In this document: piece by piece, positions 34,948-43,495 of the stretch
Position numbering within the stretch: position 1 is the first letter of the stretch
Layout of the letters: every line of letters starts with the position of its first letter
Assembly (NCBI GenBank): GCA_020850615.1
Contig: JADZEI010000021.1
Location: forward strand, 62,001-126,000
Direction: 5' to 3'
Origin: Dehalococcoidia bacterium
GTDB lineage: Bacteria > Chloroflexota > Dehalococcoidia > Tepidiformales > Tepidiformaceae
Length of the DNA stretch: 64,000 bases
The notes under the pieces: model-generated
Database searches by the model: none
What the model was told of the DNA's origin: nothing
What the model saw: only the letters and a program-made list of their open reading frames with translations
Made by a program: the position numbers and the translations under genes

Positions 34948-35391
34948 ATGCTCGACGTCCAGGCCATCGAATCGATCATCCCCCACCGTTACCCGTTCCT
35001 CCTCGTCGACCGGATCGACGAGATCGAGGAGGGGAAGCGCGCGGTTGGCACCAAGAACGTGACCGCGAACGAGTGGTTCTTCGAGGGGCACTTCCCGGGG
35101 CGCAAGATCATGCCGGGGGTACTGATCATCGAGGCGCTGGCCCAGGTGGCGGCCGTGACGCTGCTCAAGGGGCAGGACACGGGCGGCAAGCTGCCGCTCT
35201 TCGGCGGCATCGAGAACCTGCGGTTCAGGCGGCCGGTGGTGCCGGGCGACCAGCTCCGCCTGGAGTTCGAGCTCGAGAAGATGCGCGGACCGGTGGGCAA
35301 GGGCCGCGTGAAGGCGACCGTCGACGGCGCGCTGGCGGCGGAGGGCACGATCATGTTCGCGCTTGCCGACCCGGCGAGCGCAGGCGCGTAG
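34948..35391 (+). CDS. fabZ: 3-hydroxyacyl-ACP dehydratase FabZ
   Basis: FabZ dehydrates 3-hydroxyacyl-ACP in fatty acid synthesis in the cytoplasm. The 147-aa hot-dog protein begins [20 protein letters not shown], contains the catalytic His in [15 protein letters not shown] and the Glu in [12 protein letters not shown], and continues with [11 protein letters not shown]. The length is normal. It stands alone after the repeat region; fab genes usually near it (lpx or other fab) are absent, which is normal for cells without lipid A. Confidence 0.95.
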   Translation: MLDVQAIESIIPHRYPFLLVDRIDEIEEGKRAVGTKNVTANEWFFEGHFPGRKIMPGVLIIEALAQVAAVTLLKGQDTGGKLPLFGGIENLRFRRPVVPGDQLRLEFELEKMRGPVGKGRVKATVDGALAAEGTIMFALADPASAGA

Positions 35392-35494
35392 CCGTCACCC
35401 ACTCTCCCCTGCGCCTTTACCCGGATCGCCGTACGATCGCTGGGAGCGCGCGCGGTGGGCGGCCGCATGGAACGGGAAAGGACGTACGTTTACC

Positions 35495-35992
35495 ATGCCA
35501 GCCGTGACCCAGGTGGTGATGTGCCCGCGAGACCCGGGCGTGGAGACAGCGCTGCGTTGCGGCCGCTGCGACACGCCGATTTGCCCGAAGTGCATGGTGG
35601 CCGGCCCGGCCGGTCAGCGCTGCAAGGATTGCGGCAAGGCGATGCGCAACCCGATCTACACGCTCGGGACGCAACACATCATCCGGGCCGCTGCGGCGGC
35701 GGCCATCGGCGGCGTGGCGATGGGCCTCGCCTGGGGGTTCATCCTCCTGCCGTTCAGCGTCGGGCTGTTCAGCATCTTCCTCGGCGCCGGGCTGGCGTGG
35801 GCGTTCACGCGGGTGATGGACTTCGCGACCGGGCGGAAGCGCGGGCCGATCGTGGTCGGCTTCGCCATCGCGGGTATCGGTATCGCGTGGGGCACGCAGG
35901 CGGCCATCGTGGGGCTGGATGTGGCGCGGTTCGGGCTGCTTGCGGTCGCGATCGGGGCGTACCTGGCGTACCAGAACCTGCGCTCGTTCTGA
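35495..35992 (+). CDS. B-box/zinc-ribbon membrane protein
   Basis: The 165-aa protein has an N-terminal zinc-binding head: CPRDPGVETALRCGRCDTPI then CPKCMVAGPAGQRCKDCGK. This resembles the B-box-type head found on many bacterial membrane proteins. After residue 60 come four or five hydrophobic segments, e.g. AAAAAAIGGVAMGLAWGFIL and IVVGFAIAGIGIAWG, with a basic loop FATGRKRG between. The zinc head probably faces the cytosol. Function is unknown. ATG 35495 is used, with AAAGGA about a dozen bases upstream. A heptamer array begins at the base after its stop. Confidence 0.75.
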   Translation: MPAVTQVVMCPRDPGVETALRCGRCDTPICPKCMVAGPAGQRCKDCGKAMRNPIYTLGTQHIIRAAAAAAIGGVAMGLAWGFILLPFSVGLFSIFLGAGLAWAFTRVMDFATGRKRGPIVVGFAIAGIGIAWGTQAAIVGLDVARFGLLAVAIGAYLAYQNLRSF

Positions 35993-36020
35993 ATTCACGG
36001 TTCACGATTCACGGTTCACG
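35993..36020. repeat. Heptamer array H7: four copies of (A/G)TTCACG
   Basis: Units ATTCACG, GTTCACG, ATTCACG, GTTCACG directly after the TGA of the zinc-head membrane protein. Almost identical to array H1. Confidence 0.85.
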
Positions 36021-36106
36021 CCGAGGTGAGCGTCGTCGCGCGCTGGCGCGGGGCGGTATGTGGTGTCGCCCGAGTCGGTTCGAAGCGTGGGGAGCAGCTG
36101 GGGCGG

Positions 36107-36385
36107 TTAGACGACGAAGGTCATGCCCACGATGAACGCGAGGCAGGCGACGCCGAAGACGCCGATCGCGAGGAGATCGCGGTGGACGTAGCCGTAGTCG
36201 GTCATCACGTGGTGTTCGCGCATCACCGGGCGGCGAGGGGCCTGGCGGCGGGACGAGGATGACGCAAGGGGCGCGGCGACTGCTTCGCCGGACTCTGGGT
36301 CGAAGGCGGCGTCGCCGGCGTTGGGGCGTGGCAGGGGCGCGGCCGCGACGGTACGGCGGCGGCGGCGCGGTTGGCGTGCGGTCAT
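36107..36385 (-). CDS. Small basic tail-anchored membrane protein
   Basis: The 92-aa protein starts MTARQPRRRRRTVAAAPLPR, has a Ser/Arg/Pro-rich middle (SSSSRRQAPRRP) and ends in one hydrophobic helix, LLAIGVFGVACLAFIVGMTF, at the extreme C-terminus. This is a tail-anchored layout with a positive cytosolic part. No family is recognised. ATG 36385 is used; upstream in-frame starts would add residues of poor quality. Confidence 0.5.
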   Translation of the reverse strand: MTARQPRRRRRTVAAAPLPRPNAGDAAFDPESGEAVAAPLASSSSRRQAPRRPVMREHHVMTDYGYVHRDLLAIGVFGVACLAFIVGMTFVV

Positions 36386-36565
36386 GACGACATGGTACGC
36401 GCCGATGGCGGCAGGGTATAGCGACATCGAACCCGCCAAAGAGGGCGCGTTTACGGCGCCGGGGCGGCCAGCTGCCGCCATCCTCTCGCATACGAGCGTG
36501 CGCGCGACGCGTCCCCTCTGCTAGAGTGCCGCGCAATCATTCGCAGTGGTGACGGAGGGGAACCT

Positions 36566-36988
36566 GTGGCCGAATCATCGCTCCCGGTGGAGCACCTGTT
36601 TACGTTGACCGCGACGACCGAGCAGGTCGCGGTGCTCGATGGCGCCCCGCAGGGCACGCGCTCGCTCGTCCGGGTGACCGGCGGCACGTTCGAAGGCCCG
36701 CGGATCAAGGGCACGATCGAAGAGGGCGGCGGCGACTGGATCACCGTGCGCGCAGACGGTTCGGCCAAGCTCGACGTGCGGCTGACGCTGCGCACCGCCG
36801 ACGGCGCGCACGTGCTCATGACCTACCAGGGCATAGCGGCGCGGGGCGAAAGCGGCCTCGCCGTGCGGACGGCGCCGCTGTTCGAAACCGGCGACGCGCG
36901 CTACAGCTGGCTGAACAACCTCCAGGCGGTGGCCCATGGGGCGCCGGCGCGCGGCAGCGTGACCTACGAGGTCTACGCGCTCAAGTAG
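36566..36988 (+). CDS. DUF3237-family protein
   Basis: The 140-aa beta-barrel-like protein starts MAESSLPVEHLFTLTATTEQ and keeps the family lines VRVTGGTFEGPRIKGTI, GGGDWITVRADGS and RLTLRTADGAHVLMTYQGIA. These match the DUF3237/UPF0311 family, which has no confirmed activity. It precedes the two CoA-transferase genes on the same strand and could be part of the same catabolic unit. GTG start with GGAGGGGA upstream. Confidence 0.82.
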   Translation: MAESSLPVEHLFTLTATTEQVAVLDGAPQGTRSLVRVTGGTFEGPRIKGTIEEGGGDWITVRADGSAKLDVRLTLRTADGAHVLMTYQGIAARGESGLAVRTAPLFETGDARYSWLNNLQAVAHGAPARGSVTYEVYALK

Positions 36989-37045
36989 CGCGAGCGGGAG
37001 CAGACGGCCGCGGCTGCACGCGGCCACACGAGGGGGCAGACAACC

Positions 37046-38278
37046 GTGACGCACGGGACAGGAACGGGACAGGCGCTCGACGACGTCGTGGTGCTGGACC
37101 TGACGCACCACATCGCCGGGCCGTACGCAACGAAGCTGATGGCGGACTTCGGCGCGGACGTGATCAAGATCGAACGGCCGGGCGGCGACATCGCCCGGCG
37201 ATTCGGGCCGTTCCAGGGGGACGAGCCGCACCCGGAGAAGAGCGGGCTGTTCTTCTTCCTGAACACGAACAAGCGGAGCGTGGTGCTGGACCTGCACAGC
37301 GACGCGGGGCGGGGGGCGCTCCGGCAGCTCGCCGCCCGCGCCGACCTGGTGGTCGAGAACTTCCGGCCGGGCGTCGCGGAGGCGCTCGGCATCGGCTGGG
37401 CGGACGTGCACGCGCTGAACCCGAAGGCTTCGATGATCTCGGTCTCGAACTTCGGGCAGGACGGGCCCTACCGGGACTACCGGCTCACGGACCTGGTGCT
37501 CTACGGGTTCGCCGGCGAGATGTACTCGATGGGCGCGACGGAGCGCGAGCCCGTGAAGATGGCCGGCACGGCGGCGCTGTTCGAATCCGGGGCTGCGATC
37601 TCGGCGGCGCTCATGGGCGCGCTCTGGTCGAACCGCGCGAACGGCGAGGGACAGCACGTCGACATCGCCCTGACGGAGACGCACTTCGGCGGGGTCGACC
37701 GGCGGCACGCGACGGCGATCGCGAGCCAGTTCAGCGGGCGAAAGACGCTCCGGCTGGCGGGCGCGGGGAGCGGCATGCCCCAGGGCATCTACCCCTGCGC
37801 CGACGGCTACGTCGACTTCACGAACGCGGGCCTCCGGCCAGATCGGATCCTCGACATGGTCGGCTTCCCGGAATGGGCCACAGACGAGAAGTACTTCATC
37901 CCCGAAAACCGGCTGAACCCCGAGTACATCGACGAATGGAACGCGAACTTTCTCGTCTGGTGCCTCGAACGGACGAAGCGGGAGATCTGGGAGGAGGCGC
38001 GCCGCGCGAAGGTGATGTGCGGGCCGCTCTTCACGGTCGAGGACATGTACGAGGACGAGCACTTCCGCGAGCGCGGGTTCTGGACGAAGGTCACGCACCC
38101 GGCGATGGGCGAAGTCGAGCTCCCCGGGCGGCCGCTGATGATGGCCGAAGGCGGATGGCAGCTGCGCCAGCCCGCGCCCCTGCTCGGCCAGCACACGGAA
38201 GAAGTGCTGCGCGAAGCCGGGCTGAGCGACGCCGAGATCGCCGCGGTCGTCGCGGCCAACAAGGAGGCGCAGCCGTGA
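37046..38278 (+). CDS. Class III CoA-transferase, subunit without catalytic Asp
   Basis: The 410-aa CaiB/BaiF-family protein starts with LDDVVVLDLTHHIAGPYATK and KLMADFGADVIKIERPGGD, then VVLDLHSDAGRGALRQL and NFRPGVAEALGIGW. At the place of the catalytic Asp (about residue 178) it reads GTAALFESGAAIS, so Leu replaces Asp. It is coupled to the next gene by a GTGA overlap. The pair is therefore probably a heterodimer in which this is the structural partner, as in benzylsuccinate CoA-transferase. The acid handled is unknown. Confidence 0.88.
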   Translation: MTHGTGTGQALDDVVVLDLTHHIAGPYATKLMADFGADVIKIERPGGDIARRFGPFQGDEPHPEKSGLFFFLNTNKRSVVLDLHSDAGRGALRQLAARADLVVENFRPGVAEALGIGWADVHALNPKASMISVSNFGQDGPYRDYRLTDLVLYGFAGEMYSMGATEREPVKMAGTAALFESGAAISAALMGALWSNRANGEGQHVDIALTETHFGGVDRRHATAIASQFSGRKTLRLAGAGSGMPQGIYPCADGYVDFTNAGLRPDRILDMVGFPEWATDEKYFIPENRLNPEYIDEWNANFLVWCLERTKREIWEEARRAKVMCGPLFTVEDMYEDEHFRERGFWTKVTHPAMGEVELPGRPLMMAEGGWQLRQPAPLLGQHTEEVLREAGLSDAEIAAVVAANKEAQP

Positions 38279-39597
38279 AGAAGCCGCTCGAAGGGGTGCG
38301 GATCGTCGACCTGTGCGTGGTCTGGGCGGGGCCGTTCGCCACGCTGCTCATGGCGGACCTCGGCGCCGAGGTGATCAAGCCCGAGAACCCGTTCGTCTTC
38401 CAGCCGATGACGCGCGGCGCCCTGGCGCGGCCGAGCACGCTGATGATCAACGCCGCGGCGGCGTGGGGCGGCGGCCTCCCCGGGAACGTGCCCGGCGAGC
38501 GCCCGTGGAACTACAACCCGACGTTCGTCAGCCTCTATCGCAACAAGAAGAGCTTCACGGTGGACCTGCGCCGGCCGGAAGGCATGGACGTCCTCCGCCG
38601 CCTGGTCGAGAAGGCGGACGTGGTCTACGAGAATAACGCCACGGGCACCATGGAGAAGCTCGGGATCACCTACGGCTGGCTGAAGGAGATCAAGGACGAC
38701 ATCATCTACGTCCGCGTGCCGGCCTATGGCAACACCGGGCCATATTCGACGGCGCGGGCGCTCGGCGTGCACCTGGAAGCGGTGATGGGCCACACCATGC
38801 TCCGCGGCTACGAAGACGCGGACCCCTCGGTGAACACGGCCATCTATTCCGGCGACTACCTGGCCGGGGCGCAGGGCGCCTTCGCGACGATGGCGGCGCT
38901 CTGGCACCGGGAGAAGACGGGCAAGGGCCAGCTCATCGAGATCGGGCAGGCGGAGAACGCCTCCGCGATGTTCACCCAGGCGATCATGGACTACACGCTC
39001 AACCGCCGGGTGCAGGGCGCGATCGGCAACCGCGACATCTTCGGGCGCTACCCCTGCGGCGTGTACCCGGCGAAGTCGCCCGGGACCGCCGTCGACATGG
39101 GCGACCACTGGGTCTCGATCCATGTCGAATCCGACGAGCAGTGGCGCGCCTTCGGGGCGGCCATCGGCAACCCGGACTGGGCGGCCGACCCGCGATTCGC
39201 GACCAACGCCGGGCGCGAGGAGCACGCCAAGGAGATCGACGCGCACATCGCCGCCTGGACGCGCGAGCAGGAGGACTACGACGTGATGCACCTGCTCCAG
39301 CGCGCGGGGATCGCGGCGGCGCCGGTGCTCGAAGCCTCGCGGCTGTTCAGCGATGAGCAGCTCCTGGCGCGCGGCTTCCCGCGGACGCAGACACACGAGG
39401 GTGCGGGCACGAACCAGTACGTCGGGCCGGTCTGGAACTTCGAAGGCACGCCGGTCGAGTTCCGCCAGCCGCCCGTGCTGTTCGGGGAGCACAACGACTA
39501 CGTCTACCGCGAGCTGCTCCAGGTGAGCGACGAGGAGTACGAGGCGCTCAAGGCGGGCGGGCACATCGCCATGGACTACGACCCGGCGGTACTGTAG
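38275..39597 (+). CDS. Class III CoA-transferase, catalytic subunit
   Basis: The 440-aa CaiB/BaiF protein begins MKKPLEGVRIVDLCVVWAGP and FATLLMADLGAEVIKPENP, has FTVDLRRPEGMDVLRRLVEK, and carries the catalytic Asp194 in IYSGDYLAGAQGAF. This is the position of Asp169 in formyl-CoA transferase and CaiB. It forms a thioester exchange between acyl-CoA and a free carboxylic acid. The GTG start overlaps the TGA of the first subunit, with AAGGAGG upstream. The two proteins are only distantly similar. Confidence 0.9.
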   Translation: MKKPLEGVRIVDLCVVWAGPFATLLMADLGAEVIKPENPFVFQPMTRGALARPSTLMINAAAAWGGGLPGNVPGERPWNYNPTFVSLYRNKKSFTVDLRRPEGMDVLRRLVEKADVVYENNATGTMEKLGITYGWLKEIKDDIIYVRVPAYGNTGPYSTARALGVHLEAVMGHTMLRGYEDADPSVNTAIYSGDYLAGAQGAFATMAALWHREKTGKGQLIEIGQAENASAMFTQAIMDYTLNRRVQGAIGNRDIFGRYPCGVYPAKSPGTAVDMGDHWVSIHVESDEQWRAFGAAIGNPDWAADPRFATNAGREEHAKEIDAHIAAWTREQEDYDVMHLLQRAGIAAAPVLEASRLFSDEQLLARGFPRTQTHEGAGTNQYVGPVWNFEGTPVEFRQPPVLFGEHNDYVYRELLQVSDEEYEALKAGGHIAMDYDPAVL

Positions 39598-39710
39598 CGG
39601 TCGGGGTCACCGGCGAATCGTCAGCGCGTGCGTCTTTTGGCGGACGTGGGGCGCAGCGTCATCGCGCATAATCGCCGGAGCCCCACACGGGGCCGCGAAG
39701 GTGCACCCCC

Positions 39711-41279
39711 ATGCCCCGAACCGGCCACTCCCCCACGACGACCGTCGTCTTCACGGACATCGAGGGCCACACCGCGATGATGCAGCAGCTCGGCGATGCG
39801 GCCGGGCGCGACGTGCTGCGCGACCACGAGCGCATCGTCCGCGAGGCGCTCGCCCGGCACGGCGGCCGCGAAGTGAAGTCGATGGGCGACGGGTTCATGG
39901 CGGCGTTCGCCAGCGCCCAGGCCGCGCTCGCGTGCGCGGCCGACCTCCAGCGCAGCATCGCGGCATACAACGCCACGGCGCCGCACCCGCTCCGCGTCCG
40001 CGTGGGCGTGAACGCGGGCGAGCCGATCGCGGAGGAGTCCGATCTCTTCGGGCAGTCGGTCATCTCGGCGTCGCGGATTGCGGGGCTGGCCGCGGGGGGC
40101 GAGATCCTCGTCTCGCTGGTCGTGCACGAGCTCGTGGCCGGCAAGGGTTTCCGGTTCGCCGACCGTGGCGTGCAGGAGCTGCGCGGCATCGACCGGCCGG
40201 TACGGGTCTACGCGCTCGATTGGGCCGGGCCGGAGGCGGTGCTCGCGGGGGTCGGTGCAGCGGCTGGCGGGGGCAGCTGGCTCGGGCCGCGGCGGGCGTT
40301 CTTTGCGGCAGGCGCGCTGACGATCGCGCTGGGTGGGGTCGTGCTTTTCACCGTGTTCGGGGGCTCGGAGGCGACGCCGTCCAGCGCCGAGACGCCGACC
40401 GCCACGGTGAGCACGGCCACTGCGATCGGCACGCCCGGCACCGTCGCAACAGCGATGCCGACCGCCGGGGCGCCGGGCGACCTGGTCTACGTCTCGAAGG
40501 GCACCGCCGGCGCGACCGTCTTCGCGATGCGGCCGGACGGCACGGGCCGGCGGGAGCTCGCGCGGGTGCCGGGATACGACTCCGACCTCTCCTGGTCGCC
40601 GGATGGCACGCGGGTGCTGTTCACGGCGCGGGTCGAGGGCGTGCGGCAGGTGATGATCCTGGAGATGGACGGCGGCGAGGCCCGGCAGCTCACCCGGGGA
40701 CCCGCGGAGAACAACGAGGCCGTGTGGTCTCCGGACGGCACCCGGATCGCGTTCACCTCGACGCGGGACGGGAACAAGGACATCTACGTGATGGCGGCGG
40801 ATGGTTCCGGCCAGGAGGCGTTCACGACCGACCCCGGCGACGACATGCACCCGAGCTGGTCGCCCGACGGCACGCGCATTGCCTTCGCGTCGCTGCGCGG
40901 CGGCAACCGGGACGTCTACGTCTCGGGCGCAAAGGGCGTGGACCTGGTGCGCCTGACCGATGCGCCGGGCAACGATGACCAGCCCGCATGGTCGCCGGAC
41001 GGCACGCAGATCGCGTTCACCTCCCGGCGCGACGGGAACCGCGAGATCTACGTGAGCGCGGCGGACGGCACGTTGCCCCGGCGGCTCACGAACGACCCCG
41101 CGGACGACTTCCACGCGGCGTGGTCGCCGGACGGGCAGCGGCTGGCGTTCACATCGAACCGGGACACGAACGAGAACCGCGAGGTCTACCTGGTGCGCCC
41201 CGACGGCACCGGCCTGACGCGCGTGACGAACGATCCCGGCGAAGACGACGCCGCCACCTGGTTCCCGCGGCCGCGATAG
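39711..41279 (+). CDS. Class III adenylate cyclase with external propeller
   Basis: The 522-aa protein has an N-terminal cyclase domain: TVVFTDIEGHTAMMQQLGD (first metal Asp), VKSMGDGFMAAF (second metal Asp and substrate Lys), RVGVNAGEPI and the region before GGEILVS. A single helix (FFAAGALTIALGGVVLFTVF) follows at about residue 205, then a Thr/Ser/Pro linker and five PD40 repeats of the type SWSPDGTRIAFAS. The propeller should lie outside the cell and may control cAMP production by ligand binding. The target of cAMP is not in the window. Confidence 0.9.
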   Translation: MPRTGHSPTTTVVFTDIEGHTAMMQQLGDAAGRDVLRDHERIVREALARHGGREVKSMGDGFMAAFASAQAALACAADLQRSIAAYNATAPHPLRVRVGVNAGEPIAEESDLFGQSVISASRIAGLAAGGEILVSLVVHELVAGKGFRFADRGVQELRGIDRPVRVYALDWAGPEAVLAGVGAAAGGGSWLGPRRAFFAAGALTIALGGVVLFTVFGGSEATPSSAETPTATVSTATAIGTPGTVATAMPTAGAPGDLVYVSKGTAGATVFAMRPDGTGRRELARVPGYDSDLSWSPDGTRVLFTARVEGVRQVMILEMDGGEARQLTRGPAENNEAVWSPDGTRIAFTSTRDGNKDIYVMAADGSGQEAFTTDPGDDMHPSWSPDGTRIAFASLRGGNRDVYVSGAKGVDLVRLTDAPGNDDQPAWSPDGTQIAFTSRRDGNREIYVSAADGTLPRRLTNDPADDFHAAWSPDGQRLAFTSNRDTNENREVYLVRPDGTGLTRVTNDPGEDDAATWFPRPR

Positions 41280-41312
41280 GGCGGAAGCGGTATCCTCGTC
41301 CGCCCCCCCGCG

Positions 41313-41828
41313 CTATGGCGCGCTCGTGGCGACCACCTTGCCCCCAAACCTCGCTTCAACGACTGCGCCAGCCGGAACAGCTGCCCTGTCTACGACCACG
41401 ATGTGGAACGATAAGAGGACGATGTCGTCATCGTCCTCGAACTCATCTGGGTGCGACTCGAGCTCCAATACGACGGTTTGTCCGTCCTTGACGATCTGGT
41501 CTATCGCCGAAACCTCATCCATCACGACGCTGCTCATTCCCGCGAAGTAGGCGACCGCCACGCGTTCGTCGAAGTCGATCGTGGAAAGCGCGTCCTCCAA
41601 CGTGCGACCGGCGACGGCATCCAGAGAGATCCCGCTGGTCGGCGGGATCTGTCCCCGGAGCGAAGCAACGTCTCGCGGCGAGCGCACGACGAGCACGGTG
41701 GCCGGGGGTAACGGGATGCTGGACGATCCGCGGGCGACAGTCTCGAAGCTGATGTGGTCGCCGGAGGACGAACAGCCCGCCTGGCCAATCAGGACAGCCG
41801 AGAGCACCGCCGCCGTCCAGGTCAGCAT
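41313..41828 (-). CDS. Hypothetical lipoprotein, lower GC than neighbours
   Basis: The 171-aa protein begins MLTWTAAVLSAVLIGQAGCS, a likely lipoprotein signal with a slightly unusual lipobox (QAGC). The rest is a beta-rich domain (VLVVRSPRDVASLRGQIPP, FDERVAVAYFAGMSSVV) with an acidic run, HPDEFEDDDDIVLLSF. No family is recognised; it could be a small binding or inhibitor protein. By eye the base composition is clearly lower in GC than the flanks, with many A- and T-ending codons, which suggests transfer. Confidence 0.55.
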   Translation of the reverse strand: MLTWTAAVLSAVLIGQAGCSSSGDHISFETVARGSSSIPLPPATVLVVRSPRDVASLRGQIPPTSGISLDAVAGRTLEDALSTIDFDERVAVAYFAGMSSVVMDEVSAIDQIVKDGQTVVLELESHPDEFEDDDDIVLLSFHIVVVDRAAVPAGAVVEARFGGKVVATSAP

Positions 41829-41991
41829 GCGCGGCAGTATGTCGCCCGGCGTTCGGGCCCGAAACCTGCTCCGGACTGGCAGATGCACCACGTGCACTCC
41901 CGGGTATCAAGCGGGGGCAACGTAACACGGCGCCACGGATGGCGCGTGCCTCAGCTATGCTCGCCGGATTCCCACCGAGGAGCCCGCCCCC

Positions 41992-42741
41992 ATGGCTGAC
42001 GCGCTCGAGTTGCCCCTGCTCTACACCGAATTCGCGGACTGGTACTACCTGCTGACCGCGCCGGGCGACTACGAGGAGGAAGCGGCGATCTTCACGCGGC
42101 TGATCGAGACCTCGGCCCGGCGGGAGGTGCGGACGGTGCTCGAGCTGGGCGCCGGCGGTGGCGCGAACGCCTCGTACATGAAGGCGCGGTTCGAGATGAC
42201 GCTGACGGACCTCTCGGAGGCGATGCTGGCGCAGAGCCGGACGCTCAACCCGGAGCTGGAGCACGTCCAGGGCGACATGCGCTCGCTCCGGCTCGGCCGC
42301 GACTTCGACGCCGTGTTCGTCCACGACGCGGTCGACTACATGCTCACCGAGGACGACGTGGCGGCGGCGATCGCAACGGCATACGTCCACCTGCGGCCCG
42401 GCGGCGTCGCCCTGTTCGTGCCCGACGTCGTGCGCGAGACGTTCGCGGAGGACGCGCTCACGGGCGGGCACGACGGGACGGACGGCCGCGCGCTGCGCTA
42501 CCTCGAGTGGCAGTTCGACCCCGACCCTGCGGACACCACGTACATCACAACGTTCACCTACGTCCTGCGCGAGGGCGCGGAGACGCGCGCGGTCCACGAC
42601 GTGCACACCTGCGGGATGTTCCCGCGGCAGACGTGGCTGCGGCTGCTCAGCGAGGCCGGGTTCGCGGCGTTCACGACGAACGAGCCGCACAGCGAGGTCG
42701 AGGCCGGGATCGAGGTATTCGTGGCGGTGCGGCCGGAGTAG
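41992..42741 (+). CDS. SAM-dependent methyltransferase
   Basis: The 249-aa class I methyltransferase has motif I VLELGAGGGANASYMK, the acidic loop DLSEAMLAQ and the strand FDAVFVHDAVDYM, followed by LRPGGVALFVPDV. The N-terminus LYTEFADWYYLLTAPGDY is of the small-molecule methyltransferase type. The substrate is not evident. It is upstream of the flavin protein gene, separated by a hairpin. ATG start, with a weak ribosome site. Confidence 0.85.
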   Translation: MADALELPLLYTEFADWYYLLTAPGDYEEEAAIFTRLIETSARREVRTVLELGAGGGANASYMKARFEMTLTDLSEAMLAQSRTLNPELEHVQGDMRSLRLGRDFDAVFVHDAVDYMLTEDDVAAAIATAYVHLRPGGVALFVPDVVRETFAEDALTGGHDGTDGRALRYLEWQFDPDPADTTYITTFTYVLREGAETRAVHDVHTCGMFPRQTWLRLLSEAGFAAFTTNEPHSEVEAGIEVFVAVRPE

Positions 42742-42776
42742 CGCCACTTCGCCACCGCCGCGCAGGCGAAGTGGCG
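42742..42776. terminator. Hairpin after the methyltransferase gene
   Basis: CGCCACTTCGCC and GGCGAAGTGGCG are perfect 12-base arms around an 11-base loop, starting at the base after the TAG stop. No T-run follows, so it may act as an RNA stabiliser or a weak terminator. Confidence 0.6.
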
Positions 42777-42829
42777 ACTATGCGGGCGGCGCGGCGACGC
42801 GATACTGAGCGACATCGAGGAGGCAGCTC

Positions 42830-43369
42830 ATGGCCGAATGGTTCACGTCGATCGACGACCGGGTGCGCGAGACGATCGAGCAGCAGCACGTGTTCTTCGT
42901 CGCAACGGCGCCGAGCGGCCCCGAGCCGGGATGGCCGAACCTCTCGCCGAAGGGGAGGACGCTGCTGCGGGTGCTGGGGCCGAACCTCGTCGGCTACCTG
43001 GACTACCCGGGCAGCGGCAACGAGACGGCGAAGCACGTGGAAGAGAACGGCCTCGTAACGCTGATGGTCTGCAACTTCGGACCCACGGCGGGCATCACGC
43101 GGCTCTATGGGCGAGGCCGCCGCGCGGACCTGGACGACCCGGAGCTGGCGGCCCACCGCGAGGCGTTCCGCGACGACTTCCACCCCTACGTGCGGCAGGC
43201 GTTCTTCATCGACGTGGAGAAGGTGCAGACCTCGTGCGGGTACGCGGTGCCGCGGATGGAGTTCGTCGCGGACCGGGACACGCTGGACCGCTGGTGCGAG
43301 AAGAAGATGGTGCCGCGCGAGATGGTGGATGGCGTGCCGCAGGCCGGGGAGCTGGTCCGCAAGCCATAA
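42830..43369 (+). CDS. Pyridoxamine 5'-phosphate oxidase-family flavoprotein
   Basis: The 179-aa split-barrel protein has EQQHVFFVATAPSGPEPGWP and NLSPKGRTLLRVLGPNLVGY at the N-terminal FMN site, LVTLMVCNFGPTAGITRLYG in the middle, then FFIDVEKVQTSCGYAVPRME. It resembles the PNPOx-like flavin reductases or F420-type proteins rather than true PdxH. ATG start with GGAGGCAGCTC upstream. It ends 126 bases before dnaN. Confidence 0.85.
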   Translation: MAEWFTSIDDRVRETIEQQHVFFVATAPSGPEPGWPNLSPKGRTLLRVLGPNLVGYLDYPGSGNETAKHVEENGLVTLMVCNFGPTAGITRLYGRGRRADLDDPELAAHREAFRDDFHPYVRQAFFIDVEKVQTSCGYAVPRMEFVADRDTLDRWCEKKMVPREMVDGVPQAGELVRKP

Positions 43370-43421
43370 CGTCGCGGTTTATGTGCGAATTGTGCCATGA
43401 GAGGCTCGGTAATTGTTCATG

Positions 43422-43486
43422 CGCCTACGCATTCTTGTTGTCCGGCACGAGTGTGGCTCCCTATAATCGTGCGAATCGCGTAGGCG
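43422..43486. promoter_or_regulatory. Inverted repeat enclosing the dnaN promoter
   Basis: CGCCTACGC (43422-43430) and GCGTAGGCG (43478-43486) are perfect 9-base inverted repeats placed on both sides of the dnaN promoter, 47 bases apart. A pair of sites held by one protein could loop the promoter, or the arms could form a large hairpin. No DnaA box (TTATNCACA) is seen. Confidence 0.4.
43438..43467 (+). promoter_or_regulatory. dnaN promoter
   Basis: TTGTCC at 43438-43443 and a perfect TATAAT at 43462-43467 are separated by 18 bases, 28 bases before the GTG start. It is the best sigma-70-type promoter in the window. Confidence 0.8.
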
Positions 43487-43495
43487 GGTGAACGG

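Noticed and set aside
43370-43495. Origin of replication next to dnaN
   Set aside because: No DnaA boxes, no dnaA or gyrB neighbour, and the gap is only 126 bases.
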